In this document: positions 53,387 through 62,169 of the stretch, in pieces
How positions within the stretch are numbered: the stretch's first letter is position 1
How the letters are laid out: each line of letters starts with the position of its first letter
DNA from: Streptomyces sp. TRM68367
Lineage (GTDB): Bacteria; Actinomycetota; Actinomycetes; Streptomycetales; Streptomycetaceae
Assembly (NCBI RefSeq): GCF_014495685.1
Contig: NZ_JACTVI010000010.1
Span: forward strand, 1-64,000
DNA: 64,000 nucleotides
Reading direction: 5' to 3'
Made by a program: the position numbers and the translations under genes
Notes under the pieces: generated by a model
Seen by the model: only the letters and a program-made list of their open reading frames with translations
What the model was told of the DNA's origin: nothing
The model's database searches: none

Positions 53387-53579
53387 CGGCTCCCACCGGT
53401 CCGGGACACGGCCGTTGGTCACCGGACCGCGATGAGTGGGTCATCGGCGCGCAAACCAACGTCAAGGGCCGTCCTTCTCCCCCTGTTTCGCCCGCTTACG
53501 GCCGTCGGGCGGCTTGTGTCGCCACCGGGACGGACGCCCTTCGCGGCGGCCGGTCCCGCCGATTCCGGCAGGGCCGCGC

Positions 53580-54641
53580 TCAGTAGGGCTTCGTCGGCCA
53601 GTCCAGCAGGCGCGCGCCGATCACCGCGGTCTGGAGGGTGTAGCGGTGCACCGGGTCGGACGGGTCCGCGCCGGTGAGCTTGTGGATGCGCTCCAGGCGG
53701 TAGGTGAAGGCGCGCACGCTCAGTGACAGCCGCCGGGCCGCCTCCGCGGAGACGCAGCCGGAGTCGAAGTAGGCGGTGAGCGTGTCGAGCAGCGGCTCGG
53801 CGCCGCCGCGGGCCCGGCGCAGCGGGCCGAGGGCGCTCTCCACAAGGTCGGCCATGGCCTGCCGGTCGCGGGTGAGGACGGGGTAGACCAAGAGGTCGGC
53901 GGCGTGCAGCACGGGTTCGTCGAGTTCCAGGCGGTCGGCCAGGTCGAGTGCGTTCAGCGCCTCCTCGTACGACTGGACGACACCGGCCGGGCCAGGATGC
54001 GGGCGGCCGATCGCCACCCGGCCGCCGTCGGTGGCGGCGAACGCCTGCTTGGCGAAGTACGTGAGGACGTCGTCCTGGTCGCCGGGCGCGATGCACACCA
54101 GCCGCCCGTCCTTGGTGGTGAGCAGGATGCTGCGGTCACTGAACCGGCCGATCAGCGCGCGCTCCACCTCCCGGGGGACGGCGTCGCCCTCGTCGTAGAC
54201 GGCCGGGCCGCTCGCCACGGCGACCGCGTGTTCGTACGACAGCCGCAGCCCGTAGCGTTCCGCGCGCTGGGCGAGCAGGCCCAGATCGCTGCGGCCGTAC
54301 AGCAGGTCGTCGATGAACTCCCGGCGCGCCGCCTCCTCCTGCCGTACGGCGAGCCGCTGGGCCCGCTCGTAGCCCTCGGCGAACGCGTCGATCGCCAGGG
54401 CCGCGGCGGTGAGCACACTGTCCGGGGACGTGCCCGGCCCGGCCGGCCAGGTGGCGCGGGTGGCGGCCAGGTGGGCGGCGACGAGGGCCCGCAGCCCGAG
54501 GCCGGCCTCCGCGGCCTGCTCGCCCAGGACCCGGCGCGAGTCGAGTTCCTCCCGGGTGAGGCGGCGGCCGGTCGCTGAGGCGTCCGCGAGGATGCCGGCG
54601 TACCCCTCGAGGTACTCCTCGGGCACGTCCTGCCCTGCCAT
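53580..54641 (-). CDS. PucR/CdaR-family transcriptional regulator
   Basis: The 353-residue regulator has an N-terminal RsbRD-like helical part (1-110), a GGDEF-like central region (about 125-230, RLSYEHAVAVASGP and so on) and a C-terminal PucR helix-turn-helix (LLDTLTAYFDSGCVSAEAAR, LSVRAFTYRLERIHKLTGAD). GGGAG is six bases before the ATG. PucR-type proteins govern purine catabolism or similar nitrogen pathways. It converges on the amidohydrolase gene with a 193-base gap holding a weak dyad (CGGTCCG 53397-53403 with CGGACCG 53423-53429). Confidence 0.9.
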   Translation of the reverse strand: MAGQDVPEEYLEGYAGILADASATGRRLTREELDSRRVLGEQAAEAGLGLRALVAAHLAATRATWPAGPGTSPDSVLTAAALAIDAFAEGYERAQRLAVRQEEAARREFIDDLLYGRSDLGLLAQRAERYGLRLSYEHAVAVASGPAVYDEGDAVPREVERALIGRFSDRSILLTTKDGRLVCIAPGDQDDVLTYFAKQAFAATDGGRVAIGRPHPGPAGVVQSYEEALNALDLADRLELDEPVLHAADLLVYPVLTRDRQAMADLVESALGPLRRARGGAEPLLDTLTAYFDSGCVSAEAARRLSLSVRAFTYRLERIHKLTGADPSDPVHRYTLQTAVIGARLLDWPTKPY

Positions 54642-55002
54642 GTGCGTCTCCCGGCTTCCGTCGCTGTGCTGCTGGTCATCTGGTCACCGACATCTTTTCA
54701 GTGCGCGGGCCGCACCGGCGCATCGGTCGCCGGGATCGGGGGCAGCACCCGGCCCGGTGGCTCGTGCGGCGCTGGCCGGCGGTGTCGGCCCTCGCGGTCG
54801 CCGTCCTCCACCTGGTCTCGGTCGGCTCGCAGGACGTGGCCGACGCTCGGCGGCCTCGGGGAGACCCTGCCGTGTGGGACGCCTGGCGCATGTGGCGGGA
54901 CAATGGTCGTCGCCCGTACGTTCGCCGAGGCGTGCTGCGTCGTCGGCATCCTGACCGGCCTCCAGCCGGCCTTCCTGGGTGTAACCGGCACCGGGCCGAG
55001 CC
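54642..55002. other. Region without a supported gene
   Basis: Plus-strand frames include ARTFAEACCVVGILTGLQPA followed by FLGVTGTGP, which looks partly protein-like but has no start, ribosome site or complete domain. It may be the end of a decayed gene. The promoter of the PucR gene should lie just right of 54641. Confidence 0.35.
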
Positions 55003-55841
55003 CTACCCCAGTCGTACCGGCCCCGCGTCGATCGGGAGGCGGACGAGGAGGTAGGGCTTGCGGCGCAGGTCGCGGCCCTCGTGGAAGCGGGCCTGGCGGC
55101 TGAGCTGGTTGACGATCGCATAGCGGTGCCGGTCGTCGGCGACGGAGAGCGTGTCCGGCCAGACCAGCTCGGGCCCCTGGGCGAGCGTGGCGTACGTGCC
55201 GTCCCGGCCGCGGCGCCAGAGGGCGTTGCGCTCCAGGTCGGCGCCGTAGATCCGCCCCCGGTCGTCGCTCTCCAGCCCGTCGGCCATCGGCTTGTGGCCC
55301 AAGTCCTCGACGGTGGCGGCCACTTCGGCGTCGGACGCGTCCGGGTCGGCGAGGGCGGCGACGGACACAGCACGACCTCCGGCGGGAAGAGGATCCGCCG
55401 GACGATGCGGTTCGAGCGCGGGTCGACCGCGAGGAGCTTGGGACCGCCGTAGGAAGGAGGACCCGTCAACGGCCGCCCGGTGTCGAGAATCCACAGCCGG
55501 TCATCCGGATCGACGACCACACTCTGCGCCGACTGCAGATGCCCGGCCAGGTCGGACGGATCCTCCCGGTTCACCTCGGCGTCGGGACAGGCCACCGGCT
55601 TCCCGCCGCGCAGTTCGGCCACGGTGAAGGGCACCTCGTCGCCCCACCGGGGAAAGTTGACCAAGACCCGCCCGCGCCGCGAGACGGTGACCCCGGTGGG
55701 CATCGCGCCCCAGAACCGGCCGACGACCTCGTACCCCCGGCCGTCCCGCGCCGCGTGCGCCCGGCCGGCGAGCGGGGCGGCGGCCGTGGACGCGGTGGCG
55801 GCGGCCGCGCTGATGAACGTACGGCGATTCAGTCGCCTCAT
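55003..55841 (-). pseudogene. Secreted Yellow/MRJP-like protein with internal deletion
   Basis: A Tat signal (RRLNRRTFISAAAA) is followed by the first half of a major-royal-jelly/Yellow propeller: GRFWGAMPTGVTVSRRGRVL, AELRGGKPVACPDAEVNRED, VVVDPDDRLWILDTGRPLTG. At about 55374 the frame breaks directly into the last third: VSVAALADPDASDAEVAATV, DLGHKPMADGLESDDRGRIY, GRDLRRKPYLLVRLPIDAGP. About 100-110 codons of middle blades are missing compared with the family (about 400 residues) and the frame is shifted at the join. The family includes dopachrome-converting proteins; this one should be inactive. Confidence 0.82.
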
Positions 55842-55939
55842 GCGAGTGCCTCCTGGCGGTGGTCACGGAAACGTCTCGGGTCCCACCCTCGTGCGAGGAC
55901 ACTCCTGCGCGGCCAACTCCGCACTCCGGGACCACCCGA

Positions 55940-56008
55940 GACGCTGTCGAGGATCTGCGCGCCGTCGTAGGCGACGATGAACACCCGCCGCTCGTGGTCC
56001 GTGGTCAT
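55940..56008 (-). pseudogene. N-terminal stub of a GlxA/DJ-1-type AraC regulator
   Basis: From ATG 56008 the minus strand reads MTTDHERRVFIVAYDGAQIL-DSVS, the first beta strand and helix of the DJ-1/PfpI domain of GlxA-like regulators (usually VxVLAYDGVQLLDVTGP). Beyond Ser the similarity ends and the sequence merges into the spacer next to the Yellow-like pseudogene. Confidence 0.45.
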
Positions 56009-56361
56009 GCGTCAGGGGTAGCGGGGCCTGTGGCCGTGCGTCAGGGGGGTCGGGTCTGTGACCGCGCGTCATGTGTAGCGGCGCAGGACCAGGCGGCGCG
56101 TGCCCTGCTGTAGGCGCGGGCGGGGCCGGTGAGCGCGATACCCGCCGTCGGGGTTCTGCCCGGGCAGGATCGCCGGCAGAGTCCATACGCCGCACCCGAC
56201 ACGGATCGCGCGGCAGCCGCCGGCGCAGAGGCAAGGGCCGAAGTCCGGCTCGGCGCCGGGCACTTCAGCGCCCAGTCCGGGAAAGCCGTTTGCCGACCAG
56301 GGCGAACTGGGAAGTTTCCTATTCAACAACGGCCGTTCGGGTCACAGGGAGTCTTCGCGAC

Positions 56362-57669
56362 ATGCCTGATTCATCCGGTACGACGACAGGTCCGCAGAGA
56401 TCAGAGCGACCCGGGGGCATGGGACGGCGCGTCGTCGTCACCGGGCTCGGCGCCGTCACGCCGTTGGGCGTGGGAGTGGACGACTTGTGGCGGGGGCTGC
56501 TCGAGGGGCGGCACGGCATACGGGAGTTGGCGGGGGAGGAGTTCCGGGAACTGCCCGTGCGGGTCGCCGGAACCGTACCGGTCGATCCGGCCGCGCTGCT
56601 GCCCGGACCGGCGGCCCGGCGGATGAACCGGGCCGCGCAGTTCGCGGTGCTGGCCGCGCGGGAGGCCTGGGGCGACGCCGGGTTTGCGCCGGGCGGTACG
56701 CGGGAGAGCGGGCTCGATCCGGGGCGGGTCGGAGTGAGTCTCGGTGCGATTCTCGGGGACGCGTCCGTGCTGGTCGGCGGGGACCGGAGGCTGCGGGAGA
56801 AGGGGCCGCGGGCCGTCTCGCCGCTCACCACGCCGATGACCGTGCCATCCCAGGCCGCGTCCCAGGTCTCCCTCGACCTGCACATCACCGGCGAGGCGCG
56901 GACCGTGACCAGCGCGTGCGCCTCCGGCACCGAGGCGATCGGGCAGGCCGTGGACCGCATACGGTACGGCCGGGTCGACGTCGCCCTCGCGGGCGGTGCC
57001 GAGGCGGTCGTCACGCCGGCGATCATGGCGTCCTTCGCCGCGATGCGGGCGCTGGCGGCCGGAGAGCCGACCGAGGGCTCGCCCTCGCGGCCCTTCGCCA
57101 AGGACCGCGCCGGGTTCGTGAACGGGGAGGGTGCCGGGGTGCTCGTCCTGGAGGCCGAGGATCACGCTCGGGCGCGTGGCGCGCGTGTGTACTGCGAGGC
57201 CGCGGGTTGGGGCCTGTCGGCCGACGCCCACCATGTCGCGGCCCCCGACCCCTCCGGTACCGGCATCGCCCTCGCCCTGCGACGGGCGCTGCGGGACGCG
57301 GGAGGACATGCCGGGGACGTCGTCCACGTCAACGCCCACGCCACCGCCACGATCGACGGCGACCTCGCCGAAGCGGTGGCCCTACGGGCGGTGTTCAACG
57401 GTCGGAACGTTCCGGTGACCGGGCTCAAGGGCCACCTCGGACACCTCCAGGGAGCCGCCGGCGCCGTCGAGGCCCTCGCCACCGCGCTCACCCTCCACCA
57501 CGCCGTGATCCCCCCGACCGTAGGCTGCGCCGAACTCGACGACACGATCCTCCTGGACGTCGTCCGGGACACCCCCCGCCATCTGCCGCCCGACGGCGAC
57601 CTGGCCCTGAGCAACTCCTTCGGCTTCGGCGGCCACAACGCCGTACTGGCACTGCGGAAGCTCGAGTAG
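56362..57669 (+). CDS. Beta-ketoacyl-ACP synthase (FabF/KAS II type)
   Basis: The 435-residue thiolase-fold enzyme condenses acyl and malonyl-ACP. It has GRRVVVTGLGAVTPLGVGVD at the start, nucleophile Cys186 in TSACASGTEA, first His326 in VNAHATATIDGD, and the second His in GHLGHLQGAAGAVEA, with the Phe-rich NSFGFGGHNA near the end. No ACP, ketoreductase or chain-length factor neighbours it, so it is an orphan KS that may serve fatty-acid elongation or a dispersed secondary pathway. AGGGAG stands 10 bases before the ATG; Met20 (GMGRRVV) is an alternative start. Confidence 0.92.
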   Translation: MPDSSGTTTGPQRSERPGGMGRRVVVTGLGAVTPLGVGVDDLWRGLLEGRHGIRELAGEEFRELPVRVAGTVPVDPAALLPGPAARRMNRAAQFAVLAAREAWGDAGFAPGGTRESGLDPGRVGVSLGAILGDASVLVGGDRRLREKGPRAVSPLTTPMTVPSQAASQVSLDLHITGEARTVTSACASGTEAIGQAVDRIRYGRVDVALAGGAEAVVTPAIMASFAAMRALAAGEPTEGSPSRPFAKDRAGFVNGEGAGVLVLEAEDHARARGARVYCEAAGWGLSADAHHVAAPDPSGTGIALALRRALRDAGGHAGDVVHVNAHATATIDGDLAEAVALRAVFNGRNVPVTGLKGHLGHLQGAAGAVEALATALTLHHAVIPPTVGCAELDDTILLDVVRDTPRHLPPDGDLALSNSFGFGGHNAVLALRKLE

Positions 57670-57891
57670 GGGCTTCCGGCCGGTTCGGCACCGCCGGCTA
57701 CGCCGTCGTGGTTGAGCACCGTTACGGCGAAGAAAAAGAGCGGGGAAGGAGTGCGCTTGCGAACGCGGGACAGGTCAAGTCCTGCACGGGAACTGCGGGC
57801 TCGTACGCCGACGTAGCGTCGTAGATCCGGCCGGACACCTTCGGCCAGGCTAATGTCCCGCGCCGCGGTGACCCCGCTACGGCCTCACTGA

Positions 57892-57975
57892 TCAGGCCGT
57901 GCGCTTGCGGGGCGTCTTCTTCGTCGTCCCCTTCTTCGCGGCCGTCCTCGCTGCCGTGGTCTTCTTGCCGCCGGT
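57892..57975 (-). pseudogene. Lys/Ala/Thr-rich tail, probably the C-terminus of a destroyed second Ku
   Basis: The minus strand ends TGGKKTTAARTAAKKGTTKK-TPRKRTA-stop. Basic Lys-Thr-Ala tails like this close many streptomycete Ku proteins and some HU or topoisomerase proteins. The N-terminal fragment of a second Ku lies on the same strand at 59416-59282. The coordinates between the two ends (about 1.5 kb) suit a Ku gene plus extra DNA, and they now hold an intact ku in the opposite direction. The Ku assignment of this tail rests on that context only. Confidence 0.45.
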
Positions 57976-58002
57976 CTGTTTGAAGAGCCGCGCGGGTCGT
58001 CT

Positions 58003-58089
58003 TGCCTCGAAGACCGCGCCGAGGAACTGCAGGCCGCGCGTGCAGCCAACCGAGAGCTGACCCGAACCCTCAACCAGACCCACCGCTGA
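58003..58089 (+). pseudogene. C-terminal fragment of a DUF6262-like integrase-accessory protein
   Basis: The plus strand reads CLEDRAEELQAARAANRELT-RTLNQTHR-stop. Such a coiled-coil end (LEERAEEL-AARAANRELTR-LN) is typical of the short DUF6262 proteins that accompany tandem site-specific integrases in actinomycete transposons. Only 28 codons remain. It sits at the left edge of the intact ku, hinting that an integrase element took part in the rearrangement. Confidence 0.4.
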
Positions 58090-58184
58090 CCACACCTCTC
58101 CCTCCGAACCGTCCAGGTGGCGCATGCCGGGATGCGATCAGCGGCCAGGGGATGTGCCATGGAAAAACAGGAGGTGGGAAGGCC

Positions 58185-59228
58185 ATGGCCCGAGCGGTCT
58201 GGAGTGGTGCTCTCTCATTCGGGCTCGTCGCCCTGCCGGTGCAGCTGTTCACGGCGACGGAAAGCCACACGATCCGCTTCAACCAGCTCCAACGCGGAAC
58301 GTCCGACCGAGTGCGCAACAGGCGAGTCAACGAGCGCACCGGTGAGGAAGTCCCCATGGAGGAGATCGTCAAGGGCTTCGACATGGGGGACGAATACGTG
58401 GTCGTCGAGCCGGACGAGCTGGACGAGATCGCCCCTGGCCAATCCAAGTCGATGGAGATCACGGGGTTCGTCGACCTGGAGCAGGTCGAGCCGGTCTTCT
58501 TCGACAAGACCTACTACGTGGCCCCCAAGGGCAAGGAGTACGCCAAGGTCTACGCCCTACTCCACAGCGCCCTGGCTCAGGCGAACAAAGTCGGTATCGC
58601 CACCGTCGTCATGCGCAACCGCGAGTACCTGGTCGCCGTGAAGGCAGAGGGTGACGTCCTGGCGATGCACACCATGCACTGGGCGGACGAGGTCCGCGAC
58701 CCTCACCGGGAGATCGGGAGTCTCCCGGAGGAGACACAGGTCGCCGAGAAGGAGCTGCAGACGGCGGTGCAGTTGGTCGAGGCGCTGAGCATCGACTGGA
58801 ATCCGGAGGAGTACCACGACACCTACCAGGAGAAGGTGCTCCAGCTCGTCGAAGCCAAGCGCACCGGCCAGACCGTGGAGAAGGGCGAGCCGCCACCACG
58901 CTCCACCAACGTCATCGATCTCATGGACGCGTTGCGGGCCAGCGTCGAGCAAGCCAAAACCACGAGGAAGAGCAGCGAAGAGGAAGCACACGAAGCTGCG
59001 GGTGGCCGCCCCCCGGCACGGTCGAAAACGACCGAACGACGCGCCAGCCGTACGCCAGGAAGGGCAGAGAAGTCCGCGAAGATCTCCGAGCTGGAAGAGC
59101 TGAGCAAGGCAGAACTCTACCGGCGCGCATCCGAAGCCGACGTCCCTGGTCGTTCATCAATGACCCGCACGGAGTTGATCAAAGCGCTCACCGGCAAGAG
59201 CGGTCGACGCAAAGCACGAGCCTCCTGA
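58185..59228 (+). CDS. ku: Non-homologous end-joining protein Ku
   Basis: The 347-residue protein has the bacterial Ku core (about 1-255: RAVWSGALSFGLVALPVQLF, RFNQLQRGTSDRVRNRRVNE, KTYYVAPKGKEYAKVYALLH, HTMHWADEVRDPHREIGSLP) and a basic tail, with a SAP-like helix-extended-helix end (LEELSKAELYRRASEADVPG, MTRTELIKALTGKSGRR). The homodimer threads onto DNA ends and recruits LigD. AGGAGGTG eight bases before the ATG decides the start. The LigD polymerase gene follows in the same direction, separated by the N-terminal stub of a second ku pointing the other way. Confidence 0.95.
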   Translation: MARAVWSGALSFGLVALPVQLFTATESHTIRFNQLQRGTSDRVRNRRVNERTGEEVPMEEIVKGFDMGDEYVVVEPDELDEIAPGQSKSMEITGFVDLEQVEPVFFDKTYYVAPKGKEYAKVYALLHSALAQANKVGIATVVMRNREYLVAVKAEGDVLAMHTMHWADEVRDPHREIGSLPEETQVAEKELQTAVQLVEALSIDWNPEEYHDTYQEKVLQLVEAKRTGQTVEKGEPPPRSTNVIDLMDALRASVEQAKTTRKSSEEEAHEAAGGRPPARSKTTERRASRTPGRAEKSAKISELEELSKAELYRRASEADVPGRSSMTRTELIKALTGKSGRRKARAS

Positions 59229-59281
59229 AATCGGCACGCCAGGAGCCGTCCCGCTCGATGGCAAAGAGGAGGCGGGCCGCC

Positions 59282-59416
59282 TCACAACCCCAGAGAACCG
59301 CCGTCCTCGGTGTGGATCTGACGGAAGGAGATCGAGTGGCTCTCGGTGGCGTTCACCGGCTTGATGGGGATACTGACCAGGCCGAACGAGATGGCACCGT
59401 TCCATATGGATCTCAT
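59282..59416 (-). pseudogene. N-terminal stub of a second Ku gene
   Basis: From ATG 59416 the minus strand encodes 44 residues: MRSIWNGAISFGLVSIPIKP, then NATESHSISFRQIHTEDGG, then SLGL-stop. This is the canonical first strand pair of actinobacterial Ku, distinct from the intact Ku nearby (RAVWSGALSFGLVALPVQLF). It diverges from ligD over a 71-base spacer, the ancestral divergent ku-ligD arrangement in streptomycetes. The rest of the gene is gone or replaced. Confidence 0.85.
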
Positions 59417-59487
59417 GAGCAGCACCCTTTCGATCGGTTTGCCATACCTCTTCGCATTTCTGCGGAAATATCTGAGATTCTCATCGT

Positions 59488-60369
59488 ATGACGCCGATCA
59501 CAGAGGTGGAGGGGCGACGGATCGCGCTCAGCAATCTCCAGAAGGTGCTGTATCCGGCGGCCGGGTTCACCAAGGGTGAGGTGCTGCACTACTACGCGAC
59601 CGTCGCCGAGGTGCTGCTGCCCCATCTGCGGGATCGGCCGGTGTCCTTCCTGCGCTATCCGGACGGGCCGGACGGCCAGGTGTTCTTCACCAAGAACGTC
59701 CCGCCGGGTACGCCCGGGTGGGTCACCACCGCCGAGGTGCCGCGCGTCGAGGGACCGGCCCGGATGGTGCTGGTGCAGGACTTGGCCTCCCTGATGTGGG
59801 CGGCCAACCTCGTCACCGAGTTCCATACCCCGCAGTGGCTCATCGACGACCCCGGCAGCGCCGACCGGCTGGTCTTCGACCTCGACCCCGGCGCCCCCGC
59901 CTCCGTCGTGCACTGCTGCGAGGTCGCCCTGTGGCTGCGCGAGCGGCTGGCCGCGGACGGCATCGAGGCGTACGCCAAGACGTCCGGCTCCAAGGGCCTG
60001 CACCTGGTCGCGGCCGTACGCCCGGCCTCCTCCGAGCGGGTGTCGGAGTACGCCAAGGAGCTGGCCGTCGAGGCGGAGAATGCACTGCCCCGGCTCGTCG
60101 TCCACCGGATGACCAAGAGCCTCAGGCCCGGCAAGGTCTTCGTCGACTGGAGCCAGAACGCCGCACGCAAGACCACAGCAACCCCCTACACCCTGCGGGC
60201 ACGGCCCGAGCCGACCGTGTCGGCACCGGTGACCTGGGACGAGGTCGAGCAGTGCGGGGCGGCCCCGCAGCTGGCGTTCCGCGCCCAGGACATCGCACCG
60301 CGCGTCCAGGACTACGGCGACCTGCTGGCCCCGGTCCTGGACCCGGACCGCGCCGGACCGCTGCCCTGA
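59488..60369 (+). CDS. ligD: LigD-type polymerase (primase-polymerase domain, NHEJ)
   Basis: The 293-residue protein is the stand-alone polymerase domain of the LigD family, which fills or adds ribonucleotides at broken ends recruited by Ku. Landmarks: LSNLQKVLYPAAGFTKGEVL, MVLVQDLASLMWAANLVTEF, metal ligands Asp131 and Asp133 in VFDLDPG, KTSGSKGLHLVAAV and KVFVDWSQNAARKTT. Ligase and phosphoesterase domains are separate genes elsewhere, as usual in Streptomyces. Its promoter is probably the AT-rich 71-base spacer shared with the ku stub. Confidence 0.93.
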   Translation: MTPITEVEGRRIALSNLQKVLYPAAGFTKGEVLHYYATVAEVLLPHLRDRPVSFLRYPDGPDGQVFFTKNVPPGTPGWVTTAEVPRVEGPARMVLVQDLASLMWAANLVTEFHTPQWLIDDPGSADRLVFDLDPGAPASVVHCCEVALWLRERLAADGIEAYAKTSGSKGLHLVAAVRPASSERVSEYAKELAVEAENALPRLVVHRMTKSLRPGKVFVDWSQNAARKTTATPYTLRARPEPTVSAPVTWDEVEQCGAAPQLAFRAQDIAPRVQDYGDLLAPVLDPDRAGPLP

Positions 60370-60427
60370 ACGCACCGGCGTCCCGCCGTACCGTCCGCAC
60401 TGTCCGTCTTCCCGGCGTCACGGCCCC

Positions 60428-60461
60428 GGCCGGACGCCGCGTACGCACACTGCGTCCGGCC
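60428..60461. terminator. Bidirectional terminator between ligD and the NERD gene
   Basis: GGCCGGACGC (60428-60437) pairs perfectly with GCGTCCGGCC (60452-60461), a 10-bp stem with a 14-nt loop in the gap of convergent genes ending at 60369 and 60473. Confidence 0.85.
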
Positions 60462-60472
60462 GCTGCGGCAGA

Positions 60473-61276
60473 TCACACCCGCATCCACGTCTGGCGGTCC
60501 CGCGCCATCGCGTGCAGGGCCTCCACGTCCGCCGGTTTCAGCACGCCGCCCAGCCGCGCCAGGCCCTCGATCCCGGTGTCCGTCAGGACGCGGACCTCGC
60601 GCGGCTCGGTCGTGACCGTCACGTCCGCCGCGCCGGCCAGGGCCAGGACCGGGCGGACCTCGGCGGTCAGGGCATAGGAGGCCCGGTCGGCGTCGGCGCG
60701 GACCCGGCGCAGCAGCGGGCGGGCCTCGCGGCGGCCCAGCGTGACCATGGGGTCGGCGACCGTCACGCGCCGCTTATGGGCGTACAGGGAGTACACGGCG
60801 AACAGGCCCCCGGGGCCGATCACCAGGTGGTGGACGCGGTCGCCGCCGGGCAGGGGGAGGGAGTGCAGGGTGTGCCAGCCCGCGCCGTCCAGCCGGTCCA
60901 GGGCCTCCCCCACCGTCTGCTCCGCCGCCAGGGCCCGGCGGCGCGGGTCGGGGCGCAGGCGGTGGGCCGGGCCGGCATCGCGGTCGAGGGCCACCAGCAG
61001 CGCCTCGCCGGGGCGGTTGGGGGCCAGGTCGTCGTCCGGGTGGAGGGAGAGGCGGGCCAGCTCAGCAGGGGTGGGCACGGGGGGCGGGCCCACCGCCACC
61101 GGGCCCGTCAGGAACGGGCCCAGGGCCTGCAGGACCTCGTCCCTGCGGTCGTCGCTGAGCAGGTTGACACGGGCGGCCTCACGGTCGTACCAGGCGATGT
61201 TCCTGCCGTCCGGGAGGCAGACATACAGCCGATCCTGGCCGTGCCGCCAGGTCGGTATGACGCGCAGTCCGCTCAT
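60473..61276 (-). CDS. NERD-domain (nuclease-related) protein
   Basis: The 267-residue protein has an N-terminal part with WRHGQDRLYVCLPDGRNIAW and a NERD-type region from about 110: AEQTVGEALDRLDGAGWHTL, then GGDRVHHLVIGPGGLFAVYS, where an acidic/His-Asp pattern matches the restriction-like NERD fold. Family members may cut or bind nucleic acid or process RNA; none of this type has a fixed role. No helicase or other partner neighbours it. Confidence 0.8.
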   Translation of the reverse strand: MSGLRVIPTWRHGQDRLYVCLPDGRNIAWYDREAARVNLLSDDRRDEVLQALGPFLTGPVAVGPPPVPTPAELARLSLHPDDDLAPNRPGEALLVALDRDAGPAHRLRPDPRRRALAAEQTVGEALDRLDGAGWHTLHSLPLPGGDRVHHLVIGPGGLFAVYSLYAHKRRVTVADPMVTLGRREARPLLRRVRADADRASYALTAEVRPVLALAGAADVTVTTEPREVRVLTDTGIEGLARLGGVLKPADVEALHAMARDRQTWMRV

Positions 61277-61384
61277 GCACCATCACCCCACGACCATGGG
61301 AACAGGCGGGGTGCTGCGGGGGCAAGAAGCCGGTTACCTTGAGAGGAGTTGGGTCGAGATGGTGGGGATGGTGGGGAGGCGCCG

Positions 61385-61903
61385 TTGCGGACGCGCGGGA
61401 TGGAACCCGACGTACCGGCTCCGGACAGCTCGTGGAGCGAGATCGTTCCCGGTCTGTGGATGGGCGGGCACGAGTTCAGAGGGCGGTCCGGGCATCTGGA
61501 GTTGGCGGTCGTGCGGGACGAGTTCGATCTCGTCCAGACGCTGCTGCGGCTGCCCGGACACGGGCCGGATCCGGGCGTCGAGCACCATGTGTGGCCGATC
61601 CCGGACGGCCCGCTCGACGGGACACAGCTCGCGGGGGTGATCCGGCTGGCCGATGCGGCGTGCGAGGCGCTGGACGGGGGCCGCAGGGTCCTCGTGCGCT
61701 GTTACCACGGGTACAACCGCTCCGGTCTGGTCGTCGCCCACGCGCTGATACGGCTGGGCAGCTCGGCCGAGGAGGCGATCCGGCTGGTCCGCTCCCGCCG
61801 CTCGCCCTGGGCGCTGCACAACGAGCTGTTCGTCGCCTACCTGCGGGCAGGGCTGCACACGGCCCGACTGCTGGAGGACCTCGCCGAGGAGGCCGCCGAG
61901 TAA
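61385..61903 (+). CDS. Dual-specificity/tyrosine phosphatase-like protein
   Basis: The 172-residue protein has the Cys-x5-Arg catalytic loop RCYHGYNRSGLVVA (Cys106 to Arg112 counted from 61385), preceded by an acidic loop PIPDGPLDG that provides the general acid Asp. It ends in helices EEAIRLVRSRRSPWALHNEL. It belongs to the DSP/PTP-like superfamily and might remove phosphate from protein Tyr/Ser/Thr, or from nucleotides or phosphoinositides. TTG 61385, five bases after GGGGAGG, is preferred; ATG 61400 has no close ribosome site. Confidence 0.82.
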   Translation: MRTRGMEPDVPAPDSSWSEIVPGLWMGGHEFRGRSGHLELAVVRDEFDLVQTLLRLPGHGPDPGVEHHVWPIPDGPLDGTQLAGVIRLADAACEALDGGRRVLVRCYHGYNRSGLVVAHALIRLGSSAEEAIRLVRSRRSPWALHNELFVAYLRAGLHTARLLEDLAEEAAE

Positions 61904-62169
61904 GGGGTCCTTGCAGGACAATAAGTTGCGTGGCGGCGCTCTTGACACCGCAGCTCAGGCTCGGTGTTCGAAGGCAAGTCAATCCTCTGCACGCCCTAAG
62001 CGCCGACTGGACGGCGGGGCAGGGGGCCGCCGGGCGGATCGCCGAGCAGAGCGCCACCTCTCCCCGTCGCCGCGGATAACGCTGCCCGGACCCACCCGGT
62101 ACGCAAAAAGGACTTCCCTACGAATAAGGTGTACGCGGCCACCACCCGTACCCCGCCCCCTGGAGCCCC

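Noticed and set aside
56362..57669. Part of a type II polyketide cluster
   Set aside because: No chain-length factor, ACP, cyclase or tailoring gene within the window; treated as an orphan ketosynthase.
61907..61919. Terminator after the phosphatase gene (GTCCT-TGC-AGGAC)
   Set aside because: Five-base stem with three-base loop is too weak to call.
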